Shown here: positions 46,014 through 55,287 of the stretch, in pieces | Numbering within the stretch: position 1 is the stretch's first letter | How the letters are laid out: every line of letters starts with the position of its first letter | Source: Caballeronia sp. GAFFF1 | GTDB lineage: Bacteria > Pseudomonadota > Gammaproteobacteria > Burkholderiales > Burkholderiaceae | Direction of reading: 5' to 3' | Assembly (NCBI RefSeq): GCF_023630705.1 | Contig: NZ_JALQEM010000028.1 | Location: 124,001 to 188,000 of the forward strand | Length of the DNA: 64,000 nucleotides | Notes under the pieces: model-generated | Seen by the model: the letters and a program-made list of their open reading frames with translations, nothing else | What the model was told of the DNA's origin: nothing | Databases searched by the model: none | Translations under genes and position numbers: made by a program

Positions 46014-46902
46014 CAGCGTCGCCAGAACGGCAGCGAACGAGAGCAACTTCGCCGCGCATCGGGCGGCGGCGCAGCGTCGGGAAAAGCGCGCGCAGTGGCA
46101 GTTGCTCTTCATTCTCGTCGTCGTGCTCGGGCCGCTCGTCGTGTATCCGCTCGCGCGCCTCGTGTGGCTGAGTGCAACGGGTCCGCACGGCCTTACCTTC
46201 GATGCCTACACCGCGTTCTTCGGCAACCCGGAGACGCGCGGCGTGATCGGCACGACGCTCGGCGTTCTCTTCGCGAGCGCGTCGATTGCCTCGCTGCTCG
46301 GCGTCGCGCTGGCTTCGATGCTGTTCTTCCGGCCGTTTCCGGGCGCGAAGCTGCTCACGCGCTTTCTCGAACTCTTCGTCGCGTTTCCGTCGTTTCTCGT
46401 CGCGTTCACGCTGATCTTCCTGTACGGATCGCAGGGCGCGGTGAGTATCGGCTTGCAGCGGATGTTCGCGCTGGAAGCGCCGCCGCTCGATTTCCTGTTT
46501 GGCATCGGCGGCGTGATTCTGGCCGAAGTCGTGTTCTATGCGCCGTTCGTCGTGCGCCCGACGCTCGCTTCCTACGCCACGCTCGACATGCGTCTCGTCG
46601 AAGCCGCGAAAAGCCTCGGCGCGGATGGCTGGATGGTCGGGACAAAAGTGGTGCTGCCGATCGCGTGGCCGGGCATCGCGGCGGGGACCATTCTGTGCTT
46701 TCTGCTGACGTTGAATGAATTCGGCGTTCTGCTCGTGCTCGGCAGCGCGCGTCTGATTACCTTGCCCATCGCCATATACAGCGCCGCTACGGTCGATCTC
46801 GACCTGCGCGCGGCGGCGGCGGGCTCGGTCGTCATGCTGCTGATGTCGCTTTCGCTCTACGCGCTGTACCGCCGCGTCGATGCGCGCACGAAGGGTCGCT
46901 GA
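45991..46902 (+). CDS. phnU: 2-aminoethylphosphonate ABC transporter, permease 1
   Basis: Inner-membrane permease of 303 residues with about six helices after a basic, cytoplasmic N-terminus (AAQRREKRAQ). The ABC coupling motif is EAAKSLGADGWMVGTKVVLP in the cytoplasmic loop. Start ATG 45991 lies 23 bases inside the ATPase gene, so expression is coupled. It pairs with the following permease, separated by one base. Confidence 0.88.
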   Translation: MSSLFVPDSVARTAANESNFAAHRAAAQRREKRAQWQLLFILVVVLGPLVVYPLARLVWLSATGPHGLTFDAYTAFFGNPETRGVIGTTLGVLFASASIASLLGVALASMLFFRPFPGAKLLTRFLELFVAFPSFLVAFTLIFLYGSQGAVSIGLQRMFALEAPPLDFLFGIGGVILAEVVFYAPFVVRPTLASYATLDMRLVEAAKSLGADGWMVGTKVVLPIAWPGIAAGTILCFLLTLNEFGVLLVLGSARLITLPIAIYSAATVDLDLRAAAAGSVVMLLMSLSLYALYRRVDARTKGR

Positions 46903-46903
46903 C

Positions 46904-47716
46904 ATGCAGCTTTCGGCGTCTTGCAAACCGGTCTCGCTGTTGCGCATGACGGCATTGTGTCTTGTCGCGCTCGTGTGCTTCTGGCTCTTCGTGTTGCCGG
47001 TGATCGTGGTCGCGCTGTCGAGCGTGGCGTCGCACTGGTCGGGCACGATTCTTCCTGACGGCTTCAGCGCGCGCTGGTTCGCGCGGCTCGGATCCAGCGA
47101 ATTCGACGCGCTCACGACGAGCCTCACGACCGGCTTCGCCGTCGCCGTGCTCGGCACCGCGCTCGGGTTGTGGCTCGCGCTGGCGCTCGAAGGGCGCGAC
47201 CGTCGCGGGCTCGGCGCCCTCGTCGATGCCGTGGCGATGGCGGGCAGCGGCGTGCCGAGCGTCGTGCTGGGGCTCGCGGTGCTGATCGCGTATCACAAGC
47301 GGCCGGTCGATTTGTCCGGGTCCGCGGCCATCGTCGTTCTCGTGCAGCTCGCGCTCGTGCTGCCGTTCTGCTACCGCTGCGCCGCCGCCGCGTTGCGCCC
47401 GGAGGTGACCACGCTGCGCGAAGCCGCCGCGAGTCTCGGCGCGCCGCCGCGCATGGTGCTGGCCCGCGTCGTGCTGCCGCAACTGCTGCCCGCCGTGCGG
47501 GCGAGCCTCGCGCTCGGCTTCGCGCTGTCGCTCGGCGAACTCGGCGCGACGCTCACCGTGTATCCGCCGGGCTTCGCGACCGTGCCTATCGTCGTGGTCG
47601 GGCAGGTCAATCGCGGCTACTATCTGCCCGCGTCGGCGCTTTCTTTCATTCTGCTGGCCGTTTCGCTGGCCGCGCTCTTCGTGATCGCGGGCCGTGCGCC
47701 GCGTCGTGAAGGCTAG
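46904..47716 (+). CDS. phnV: 2-aminoethylphosphonate ABC transporter, permease 2
   Basis: Second permease, 270 residues, six helices. The coupling motif is EAAASLGAPPRMVLARVVLP in the cytoplasmic loop. The start at 46904 lies one base after the previous stop. Last gene of the four-gene importer operon. A 223-base gap, in which I see no strong terminator, separates it from the glycogen phosphorylase gene. Confidence 0.88.
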   Translation: MQLSASCKPVSLLRMTALCLVALVCFWLFVLPVIVVALSSVASHWSGTILPDGFSARWFARLGSSEFDALTTSLTTGFAVAVLGTALGLWLALALEGRDRRGLGALVDAVAMAGSGVPSVVLGLAVLIAYHKRPVDLSGSAAIVVLVQLALVLPFCYRCAAAALRPEVTTLREAAASLGAPPRMVLARVVLPQLLPAVRASLALGFALSLGELGATLTVYPPGFATVPIVVVGQVNRGYYLPASALSFILLAVSLAALFVIAGRAPRREG

Positions 47717-47939
47717 ATACTTCGATATCCGAAATAAAATTTACCGGGTTTTCGCGCCACACAGGCAGAAACCTTCGCACGGCTCGTCATACCAAAAAAA
47801 ATAAAACTGGCGTAACCTGCCTTTTTCGGGCGACCGCGTCCGCGCGCCTGTGCGCGAAATCAGTCGGTCATGCGAAATCCGGCCGAACTCGCGGCGCCCG
47901 TCGCTGTCGTTGCATAAGTTGAAAACACCGGAGGTTTCG

Positions 47940-50393
47940 ATGACATCAGTCGACCTGGAATTCGACCAGCTCAATAGCACCGTCGAGGCGCTGCGGCGCT
48001 CCATCTCGAACCGCCTGATGTACGGCGTAGGCAAGGACGCGGCGACCGCGCAGCCGCGCGACTGGCTGCATGCGGCGGAACTCGCCGTGCGCGACCGGCT
48101 CGTCGCGCGCTGGATGCGCACGACGCGCCAGCAATACGAGCAGGACGTCAAGCGCGTCTATTACCTGTCGATGGAATTTCTCATCGGCCGCACCTTCACC
48201 AACGCGCTGCTCGCGCTCGGCATTCACGACGAAGTGCGCGACGCGCTCGCGAGTCTCGGCGTCGATCTGGCCACGCTAGAGGATCTTGAACCCGACGCCG
48301 CGCTCGGCAACGGCGGTCTCGGGCGGCTCGCGGCCTGCTTTCTGGATTCGATGGCGACGGTCGGCGTGCCGGGCTTCGGCTACGGCATCCGCTACGAATA
48401 CGGCATGTTCCGGCAGACGATCGTGGACGGCAATCAGGTCGAAATGCCCGATTACTGGCTGCGCGCGGGCAACCCGTGGGAATTCCCGCGGCCGGAAGTG
48501 GTGTACACCGTGCACTTCGGCGGGCGGACGGTGCAGCACGACGACCGCATCGACTGGATCGACACCGAGCACGTCAACGCGATGGCCTACGACACGGTCA
48601 TTCCCGGCTTCGCGACGACGGCGACGAACACGCTGCGCCTGTGGTCCGCGCGCGCGACCGACGAATTCGATCTCTCTGCGTTCAATCAGGGCGACTACCG
48701 CCGCGCGGTGGAAGCGAAGAACACGTCCGAGCATGTGTCGCGTCTTCTGTATCCCGACGATTCGACGCAGGCCGGCCGGGAATTGCGTCTGCGTCAGGAA
48801 TACTTCTTCGTGTCCGCGACGATGCAGGACCTGATTCGCCGCTATCAGCGCACGCACACGCATTTCGGCCGGCTCGCGGAGAAGGTCGCCGTGCATCTGA
48901 ACGACACGCATCCGGTGCTGGCCATTCCCGAACTGATGCGCCTGCTCGTCGATACGCACCGCGTGCCGTGGGACAAGGCCTGGAAGCTCGTGCAGCAGAT
49001 GTTCTCGTACACGAATCACACGTTGATGCCGGAAGCGCTCGAAACGTGGGACGTGGAGATGCTCGCGCGCCTGTTGCCGCGGCATCTGGAGATCATCTTC
49101 GAGATCAACGCGCAATTCCTGAAACAGGTCACGGAGAAGTTCGGGCGCGATGTCGAGCTGATCCGCCGTATCTCGCTCGTCGATGAATTCGGCCAGCGCC
49201 GCGTGCGCATGGCGCATCTCGCGATCGTCGCGAGCCAGAAGGTGAACGGCGTCTCGAAGCTGCATTCGCAACTCATGGTGCAGAACATCTTCTCCGACTT
49301 CGCGCGCATGTATCCGGACCGCTTCACGAACGTGACGAACGGCATCACGCCGCGACGCTGGCTCGCGCAGGCGAGTCCGTCGCTGTCGTCGCTGATCGAC
49401 AAGCGCATCGGGCCGCGCTGGCGCACGGACCTCTTCGAGCTCGGACGCCTGCGTGAATGGCGCGACGATCCCGAGTTCCGCAAGGCATTCCACGACGCGA
49501 AGTTCGCCAACAAGCTGCGTCTCGTGGAACGCGCGCGGCGCGAAGCCAACGCCATCATCAATCCGGAGGCGCTGTTCGACCTGCAGGTGAAGCGCATTCA
49601 CGAATACAAGCGGCAGTTGCTCAACATTCTGTATGTGATCGTGCGCTACAACCGCATTCGCGAGAATCCGGAACGGGACTGGACGCCGCGCGTGGTGATG
49701 TTCGCGGGCAAGGCGGCGTCGGCCTACAAGATGGCGAAGAACATCATCAAGCTCATCAACGAGGTCGCGCGCAAGGTGAATTCGGACCCGCTCGTCGGCG
49801 ACCGGCTGAAGATCGGCTTCATTCCGAACTACGGCGTGAGCGTCGCGGAACTCATCATTCCGGCTGCGGATCTTTCACAGCAGATTTCGATGGCGGGCAC
49901 CGAAGCCTCGGGCACCGGCAACATGAAGCTCGCGCTCAACGGCGCGCTGACCATCGGCACGCTGGACGGCGCGAACATCGAGATATGCGAAGCGGTCGGG
50001 CGCGAAAACATCTTCATCTTCGGCAATACGACCGACGAAATCGAATCGCTGCGCGCGGCGGGGTATCGGCCGCGGCTGATCTATGAAGAGAATCCGGAGC
50101 TGAAGCTCGCGCTCGACCAGATCCGTCTCGGGCATTTTTCGCCGGACGAGCCGCATCGCTTCTATGACATCTTCCACACGCTCGTGGACTGGGGCGATCA
50201 CTACATGGTGCTCGCCGACTTCGAGAGCTTCGACAAGACGCAGAGCGAAGTCGATCTCAAGTTCCGCGACAAGGATGCGTGGACGAGAAGCGCCATCGAG
50301 AACGTAGCGGGCATGGGCATCTTTTCATCGGACCGCACGATCGCCGAGTACGCGCGGGAAATCTGGCACGTGGAGCCCTTGAGTTTCACTTGA
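47940..50393 (+). CDS. glgP: glycogen/starch/maltodextrin phosphorylase
   Basis: PLP enzyme cleaving alpha-1,4-glucan to glucose-1-phosphate, 817 residues as expected. Start ATG 47940 with GGAGGT upstream. Visible blocks are YYLSMEFLIGRTFTNAL, DAALGNGGLGRLAACFLDSM, VHLNDTHPVLAIPELMRLL, QVKRIHEYKRQLLN, and the PLP site ASGTGNMKLALNGA with Lys663. The following GTLDGANIEI is typical. No other glycogen genes are adjacent. It may be transcribed alone and ends near a small GC hairpin at 50410-50431. Confidence 0.95.
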   Translation: MTSVDLEFDQLNSTVEALRRSISNRLMYGVGKDAATAQPRDWLHAAELAVRDRLVARWMRTTRQQYEQDVKRVYYLSMEFLIGRTFTNALLALGIHDEVRDALASLGVDLATLEDLEPDAALGNGGLGRLAACFLDSMATVGVPGFGYGIRYEYGMFRQTIVDGNQVEMPDYWLRAGNPWEFPRPEVVYTVHFGGRTVQHDDRIDWIDTEHVNAMAYDTVIPGFATTATNTLRLWSARATDEFDLSAFNQGDYRRAVEAKNTSEHVSRLLYPDDSTQAGRELRLRQEYFFVSATMQDLIRRYQRTHTHFGRLAEKVAVHLNDTHPVLAIPELMRLLVDTHRVPWDKAWKLVQQMFSYTNHTLMPEALETWDVEMLARLLPRHLEIIFEINAQFLKQVTEKFGRDVELIRRISLVDEFGQRRVRMAHLAIVASQKVNGVSKLHSQLMVQNIFSDFARMYPDRFTNVTNGITPRRWLAQASPSLSSLIDKRIGPRWRTDLFELGRLREWRDDPEFRKAFHDAKFANKLRLVERARREANAIINPEALFDLQVKRIHEYKRQLLNILYVIVRYNRIRENPERDWTPRVVMFAGKAASAYKMAKNIIKLINEVARKVNSDPLVGDRLKIGFIPNYGVSVAELIIPAADLSQQISMAGTEASGTGNMKLALNGALTIGTLDGANIEICEAVGRENIFIFGNTTDEIESLRAAGYRPRLIYEENPELKLALDQIRLGHFSPDEPHRFYDIFHTLVDWGDHYMVLADFESFDKTQSEVDLKFRDKDAWTRSAIENVAGMGIFSSDRTIAEYAREIWHVEPLSFT

Positions 50394-50409
50394 TGCGCGT
50401 CGACACGCT

Positions 50410-50431
50410 GGCCGCGCGGGACCGTGCGGCC
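50410..50431. terminator. hairpin between convergent glgP and DUF6232 genes
   Basis: GGCCGC / GCGGCC arms with a 10-base loop, in the 47-base gap between converging stops. No U tract, so only positional support. Confidence 0.4.
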
Positions 50432-50440
50432 GGCTTTGCG

Positions 50441-50833
50441 TCAGACCTGCGGCCGTGCCGCGTGCTTTGCGACGGCTTCGCCGACGAGCGCCGCCACGCG
50501 GTCCGCGAATTCCTGATCCTTCGTAATCAGCACTTCGCGCTCGCCATCGGAAGTCGTGACCATCAGTTGGTAGATCACGTCCTGCGTGATCCACGACAAA
50601 TAACCGACCACGACGATCATCACGCCGAGCACGAGCGCCGCGCCCGAGCCGGTCACGAACCCGGCGCCGAGCGCCACCAGTCCGATCAGCGCGATAACGA
50701 CAGGCAGCGGCTTCTTGCGCTCGACCTTCACGACCCGCGCCGCGCGCAATTCGCGCAGCGGAATCATCTGTCCGGAAGCGGAGAGGCCGGCGCGCGAGAG
50801 CGTCACGCCGCGTTCGTTGAAGGGTGTATCCAT
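50441..50833 (-). CDS. DUF6232-like small membrane protein
   Basis: A 130-residue protein. The N-terminal 30 residues form a short strand-rich start (FNERGVTLSRAGLSASGQMIPLRELRAA). Two hydrophobic helices are at about residues 43-57 and 61-78 (VVIALIGLVALGAG, ALVLGVMIVVVGYLSW). A soluble tail reads QLMVTTSDGEREVLITKD. From memory this pattern fits DUF6232, a bacterial family without function. Family assignment by recall only. It converges on glgP. Confidence 0.7.
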   Translation of the reverse strand: MDTPFNERGVTLSRAGLSASGQMIPLRELRAARVVKVERKKPLPVVIALIGLVALGAGFVTGSGAALVLGVMIVVVGYLSWITQDVIYQLMVTTSDGEREVLITKDQEFADRVAALVGEAVAKHAARPQV

Positions 50834-51270
50834 AAGCGGTTCGATTATGTATTGACGGCGAAGAAACCGGGCAGATTACCAGACGCCGGAGTTGAGCGAA
50901 GAAGTCGCGAACGAGGGGAATTGTAAGTGGCCGCCGGACTCCGGCTGTCGAAATCTGTCAGCCGGTAAGCTTCTTTGCGAAAGTAGCCTTATAAGCGTTT
51001 CGCCAACTTATTCAGTTCGGATGCCGAAACATATATCGCATGTTGTTGGCACTTCGTTCATGCCGCATCCGTTCGACTGGCGATGCGCAAACATCGCTGG
51101 ACTGAGCGGTGCAAAGCGCCTTTAATGTTCGTGTATCCGCGCGACGAGCGGGTACGTGTGCCCGTTCGCGCATCACGTAACGACATGCGGTCCCTGTGAA
51201 TGTCGAGCGCGTGATTAACTGCATCGCATGCGCAGTGCTCGAACGTGGTCGACGAGGACAAGGAGTCACC
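50834..51270. other. intergenic leader before the glycine-zipper gene
   Basis: About 440 bases, relatively AT-rich near 50990-51050. It holds one imperfect hairpin (51145-51168, 8-bp stem with a G-T pair), about 100 bases before the next start. No promoter hexamers or small gene that I can support. Confidence 0.35.
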
Positions 51271-51744
51271 ATGAATGCAATGAGAGGGCGCGCGGTCAGT
51301 GCCGTCGTGATCGCCGCGCTGGCGCAGAACGTCGCGGCGCAAAGCAAGCCGATCGCTTATCCGTCGAAGGGGCAGAGCCCGCAGCAACAGCAGAGCGACG
51401 ACGGCGCGTGCTACAGCTGGGCCAAGAGCAACACCGGCATCGATCCCGCGACGGCGTCCGCCGCGCCGCCGCCGCCTTCCGGTCCAGCAGTAGGCGGGGG
51501 CGAGCGCGTGGGCGGCGCGGCGCGCGGTGCGGCGGGCGGCGCAGTGATCGGCGCCATTGCGGGCGATGCAGGCAAGGGCGCGGCCATCGGCGCGACAGCC
51601 GGCACCATGGCGGGCGGCGCGAGAGCGCGGCAGAACCGGCGCGCGCAGCAGGCGAACGCGCAGGCGCAAAGCCAGGGCGCGATGGACACCTACTACCGGG
51701 CGTGGGCCGCCTGCATGCAGGGGCGCGGCTATTCGATCCAGTAG
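51271..51744 (+). CDS. glycine-zipper secreted protein
   Basis: A 157-residue protein starting at ATG 51271 with AAGGAG. A signal peptide covers residues 1-23 (cleavage near NVAAQ). A Pro/Gln-rich stretch follows, then a glycine zipper at about 75-115 with repeated small residues (GAARGAAGGAVIG, GAIAGDAGKGAAIGATAGT). The end is YYRAWAACMQGRGYSIQ. Proteins of this build are outer-membrane or periplasmic and include stress-related surface antigens; exact role unknown. It converges on the pqiC gene. Confidence 0.8.
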   Translation: MNAMRGRAVSAVVIAALAQNVAAQSKPIAYPSKGQSPQQQQSDDGACYSWAKSNTGIDPATASAAPPPPSGPAVGGGERVGGAARGAAGGAVIGAIAGDAGKGAAIGATAGTMAGGARARQNRRAQQANAQAQSQGAMDTYYRAWAACMQGRGYSIQ

Positions 51745-51797
51745 CGCCGGGACGGTCCGACGCATCCACTCGCGGCCGGGTTCGTGGGCATCGCGCC

Positions 51798-52394
51798 TCA
51801 CGGCCCTGCGCCGCGGCCGATTCCGGCCGCGATGTCGCGGCTCACGCTCGCGAGCGCGCGGCTATGCGCGGCGACGAGCGCATCGAAGCCGGTTCCGGTC
51901 ACCGGTTCGCGCACGACCGAGCGGCCGCTCTGCGCCGTGTCGCCGGCGACGCTGCGCACGGTCCACTGAGCATCGATCACGACCGTTTCGCCGGGAACGG
52001 ATTCGAACTGCTGGATATCGACGCGCACGCGCCACGCCTGTGCGTCCGCCACCGCGCGCGACGCCACCGCCACGCGGTCGGAGCCGAGCAACAGCGTGAG
52101 ATCCCCGGCAATGGCATCGGCGATGCTGCTTTTGAGCGGCGCGCCCCAGCGCGCGTATTCGTTGAGCGTGACCTGGTTGGCCGAATCGCGCGTGACGATC
52201 TGCGGACGATCGACCAGTTCCGGCACCGTCACGGGGCCGACGATCAGCGGCCGCCCCGGTGCGAAATGGGTCGTCGCGGTAAGCGACGGTTCCGCGCTCA
52301 GCCGGTAGAAGCTCGCGCGCGGCGACGCGCAGCCCGCGCAGATCGCGGCGGAAAAAGCTACGGACAAAGCGACGGAGACGAGAGCGGCGCGCAT
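51798..52394 (-). CDS. pqiC: PqiC-like outer-membrane lipoprotein
   Basis: A 198-residue lipoprotein, last gene of the operon. Signal peptide with lipobox ending CAGC at Cys22. The body fits the ABC-type transport auxiliary/PqiC domain: FYRLSAEPS, LIVGPVTVPELVDRPQIVTR, NEYARWGAPLKSSIADAIAG and VRVDIQQFESVPG. PqiC pairs with the PqiB tunnel at the outer membrane. The start overlaps the last base of the pqiB stop (TGATG). No terminator is obvious before the convergent glycine-zipper gene. Confidence 0.88.
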   Translation of the reverse strand: MRAALVSVALSVAFSAAICAGCASPRASFYRLSAEPSLTATTHFAPGRPLIVGPVTVPELVDRPQIVTRDSANQVTLNEYARWGAPLKSSIADAIAGDLTLLLGSDRVAVASRAVADAQAWRVRVDIQQFESVPGETVVIDAQWTVRSVAGDTAQSGRSVVREPVTGTGFDALVAAHSRALASVSRDIAAGIGRGAGP

Positions 52395-53995
52395 CACTTC
52401 TTGTCCTCCGGCTTGCCGCGCAGCAGCGCTTCGGGATGCTCCTGCAAATAGTCCGCGAGACTGCGGAACGAGGCCGCCGTGCGCGTCAGTTCGCGCACCG
52501 CTTCGGCCGTGTCCTGCTGCAGGCCGGAATCGGGCATGAGCGTGGAATGCGCGGCATCGAGCGCGGCGCGGGCGGCGGCGAGCGTCGTCGCGGCTTGCGG
52601 GACGATCTGCGTATTCAGGTTGCTCATCAGATGACTGGTGTTGTCGAGAGTCTGCTTCGCGCTCGCCGTGAGTTCCTCGATCGGCAGCTTGTCGATGCGC
52701 GTCATGATGCGGTTGACCGAATCCTGCAACGACGCGAGGCCGCTCGGCGTGGTGGGCAGAAGCGGCGGCGTGCGGTTCCAGTCGATGCTCGCCTTCTTCG
52801 CAGTCGGGAAGAAGTCGAGCGCCACGTACAGTTGTCCGGTGAGCAGACTGCCCGTTCGCAACTGTCCGCGTAAGCCGCGAGCGACCAGCAGTTCCGCGAG
52901 CGCGCGCGGGTCGCTCACCATCCGGCCGCCCTTCGCGCCGTTGGCGAAACGGGACGTGAATCGCTCCGGATAGAGCCTCACGTCGACGGGAATGCTGATC
53001 TGCCGCGTCGCCGGATCGAAGCGCGTGTAGATGGCCGATACCTCGCCGATGGTGATGCCCCGGAAATCCACCGGCGCGCCGACAGCAAGCCCGCGCACGG
53101 AGCCGTGAAAGTCCAACGAGTACGTCTCGACGATGCGCTCCTGCACGCGCAGCGCGTCGGCGCGCGTCGGGAAAAGCGAGAACGTCGTGTTCGCGGGCGC
53201 CTCGGCCCAGGTCAGCGATGCTGCGGGCGTCTCGAACGCGAGGCCGCCGATCACCATCGAAACCAGAGACTGCGTGTTGAGCTTGAGCCCGTCGGTGCTG
53301 AGCGTGAGGTCGATGCCGCTTGCCTGCCAGAAGCGCGAATCCGCGTTCACATAGCGGTCGTACGGCGCGTTCACGAAGACGTGAAGGGTGACGCCGCTGC
53401 CGTCCGGGTCCAGTTCGAACGATGTCACCTGGCCCACTTGCAGGCGACGGAAGTAGATCGGCGCGCCGACATCGATCGAGCCGAGATCCGCCGCTTTCAA
53501 AATGAACTGCCGTCCCGGAACGTCGTTCGAGAAGACGGGCGGCGTTTCGAGGCCCACGTAGTCGCGCCGCTCGCGCTTCGTGCGGCCGATGTCCATGCCG
53601 ATATACGCGCCCGAAAGCAGCGTGCTGATGCCCGAGACCGAGCCGCCCGCCACGCGCGGCCGCACGACCCAGAAGCGCGTGTCGTCGACGAGCATCTTGC
53701 TGGCGTCGCGCGTCAGCTCCGCCGTGGCGACGACGCGCGAATAGTCCTTCGACAGCGCCACCGATTTGACGAGCCCGATTTCCACGTCCTTGAACTTGAT
53801 CTTCGTCTTGCCCGCTTCGAGGCCTTCGCCGGTTCTGAAGCTGATGGTGACGGTCGGCCCTTGTGCGAGCACGGCCTGCGCCGCGAGCCAGATGCCGATC
53901 GCCACCGCGATGGCCGGCACGATCCACACCCACGGAATGCGCCAGCGGCGTCTCGGCACGACCTCGGCGTCGGGCGTCTCGTCCGGCGTGCTCAT
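52394..53995 (-). CDS. pqiB: MCE-domain protein PqiB
   Basis: Periplasm-spanning MCE protein of 533 residues, close to the size of E. coli PqiB, believed to carry lipids between membranes. Residues 23-43 form the single inner-membrane anchor (IPWVWIVPAIAVAIGIWLAA). Three MCE domains follow, each starting with an F-T/S-G or I-F-R type block: PTVTISFRTGEGLEAGKTKIKFKDV near 48; VGAPIYFRRLQVGQV near 165; and VGAPVDFRGITIGEV near 295. The rest is a coiled-coil-like C-terminus with repeated Leu/Ala. It overlaps pqiA by four bases (ATGA) and pqiC by one base. Confidence 0.92.
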   Translation of the reverse strand: MSTPDETPDAEVVPRRRWRIPWVWIVPAIAVAIGIWLAAQAVLAQGPTVTISFRTGEGLEAGKTKIKFKDVEIGLVKSVALSKDYSRVVATAELTRDASKMLVDDTRFWVVRPRVAGGSVSGISTLLSGAYIGMDIGRTKRERRDYVGLETPPVFSNDVPGRQFILKAADLGSIDVGAPIYFRRLQVGQVTSFELDPDGSGVTLHVFVNAPYDRYVNADSRFWQASGIDLTLSTDGLKLNTQSLVSMVIGGLAFETPAASLTWAEAPANTTFSLFPTRADALRVQERIVETYSLDFHGSVRGLAVGAPVDFRGITIGEVSAIYTRFDPATRQISIPVDVRLYPERFTSRFANGAKGGRMVSDPRALAELLVARGLRGQLRTGSLLTGQLYVALDFFPTAKKASIDWNRTPPLLPTTPSGLASLQDSVNRIMTRIDKLPIEELTASAKQTLDNTSHLMSNLNTQIVPQAATTLAAARAALDAAHSTLMPDSGLQQDTAEAVRELTRTAASFRSLADYLQEHPEALLRGKPEDKK

Positions 53996-55287
53996 CGTGC
54001 CTCCTTGCGCGGCGTCGCGGTGTCCCAGATGAGGCGCGGATCGAACGACATGGCGGCGAGCATGGTCAGCACGACGACCGCGCCGAACGCAATCGACGCG
54101 GGACCGGCCTCGATGGTCGCCACCGCGCTGAACTGCACGAGCGCGACGAGCACCGCGATCACGTAGATATCGAGCATCGACCAGCGGCCCACCAGTTCGA
54201 CGATCCGGTAGATACGGGCGCGCGTTTCGTTGCGCTGTGTCATGTGCAGGTTGGCGCTCGCGGCGAGATAGCCGATGGCGAGGATCTTGAGCATCGGCAC
54301 CGCGATGCTCGCAATGAACACGATAATGGCGAGCGGCCACGACCCCGACTGCCACAGATAGGCGACGCCGCTCAGAATCGTGTCCTTCTGCGCGCCGAAG
54401 AGCGAGCTCGTGTTCATCACCGGCAGCGTGTTGGCCGGGATGTAGAGGACAGCGGCCGCGCTCAGGTAAGCCCATGTGCGCGACAGGCTGGCGGGCTTGC
54501 GCAGATGCACGCGCGCGCCGCAGCGCGGACAGCACAAGTGAGCGTGCCGGCGCGCGCCGCGCGTGCACAGGCCGCAGTCGTGGCAGATGAAAATGCCGTT
54601 GGCGGCGGCGGTCGCGCCCTGCAGCGGCGTGTCCGCCGGCATGCCGGGCGGCGCGCCTTCGATGCGCGCCCACATGGCCCGCTCGTCGAATGCCGACGAT
54701 GCCGCGACGAGCAGCAGCATCAACGCCGCGAGCGACCACAGCGCCGGACCCGTCACCACCGACGCGATGTGCGCGAGCTTCACGACCGCGACGAGAAGGC
54801 CGAGCATCAGCACTTCGGTCATGCCCCATTCGCGCGCGACGCGGAGCAGGCGGAAGACGGCATACGCGCGCCACGGCCTGCGATTCAAGTGCAGCGGCAG
54901 CAGCAGCCAGACCATGCCGAGCGCCTGCAAGCCGGGCATGAGAACCGTCGTGAAGAAGACGAGCCCGGCGAGCGGCCACATGCCGTCGCGATACAGCACG
55001 CGCGCCGCGCCAATGAGCGTGGTCCGCACGAGCGAGCCGCTGACCGAAAGACCCACGATCGGAAACGCGTTCGAGATGATCCACAGCACGCAGGCCGTGA
55101 GCGCGTAGGCGAGCGCGCGGTCGAATCCCTTTCGACGGCGCCGGTAGAGCACGGCGCCGCATCGGCAGCAGGTCAGCGCGCCGCCGGGCGGCACCGGATT
55201 CTCCCGCTGAATGAGATCGCATTCGTGGCACGCGATCAGCGGACGGGCGCCGCTCGAGGCGGCCGGCGCGGATGGCAGCGTGCTCAT
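53992..55287 (-). CDS. pqiA: PqiA, inner-membrane component of the Pqi system
   Basis: A 431-residue inner-membrane protein with eight helices in two four-helix repeats. Each repeat is preceded by a zinc-ribbon-like pair: CHEC and CCRC at residues 20-45, then CHDC and CCPRC in the middle (after GIFICHDCGLC). Hydrophobic blocks include ALAYALTACVLWIISNAFPIV and YLSAAAVLYIPANTLPVM. The start overlaps the last codon of the outer-membrane factor gene by four bases (ATGA), which joins the Pqi set to the efflux pump operon. Confidence 0.92.
   Translation of the reverse strand: MSTLPSAPAASSGARPLIACHECDLIQRENPVPPGGALTCCRCGAVLYRRRRKGFDRALAYALTACVLWIISNAFPIVGLSVSGSLVRTTLIGAARVLYRDGMWPLAGLVFFTTVLMPGLQALGMVWLLLPLHLNRRPWRAYAVFRLLRVAREWGMTEVLMLGLLVAVVKLAHIASVVTGPALWSLAALMLLLVAASSAFDERAMWARIEGAPPGMPADTPLQGATAAANGIFICHDCGLCTRGARRHAHLCCPRCGARVHLRKPASLSRTWAYLSAAAVLYIPANTLPVMNTSSLFGAQKDTILSGVAYLWQSGSWPLAIIVFIASIAVPMLKILAIGYLAASANLHMTQRNETRARIYRIVELVGRWSMLDIYVIAVLVALVQFSAVATIEAGPASIAFGAVVVLTMLAAMSFDPRLIWDTATPRKEAR

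Noticed and set aside
51040..51070. TGGCAC followed by a partial TGC box, sigma-54-like
   Set aside because: The -12 element does not match TTGCA and no activator gene is adjacent.
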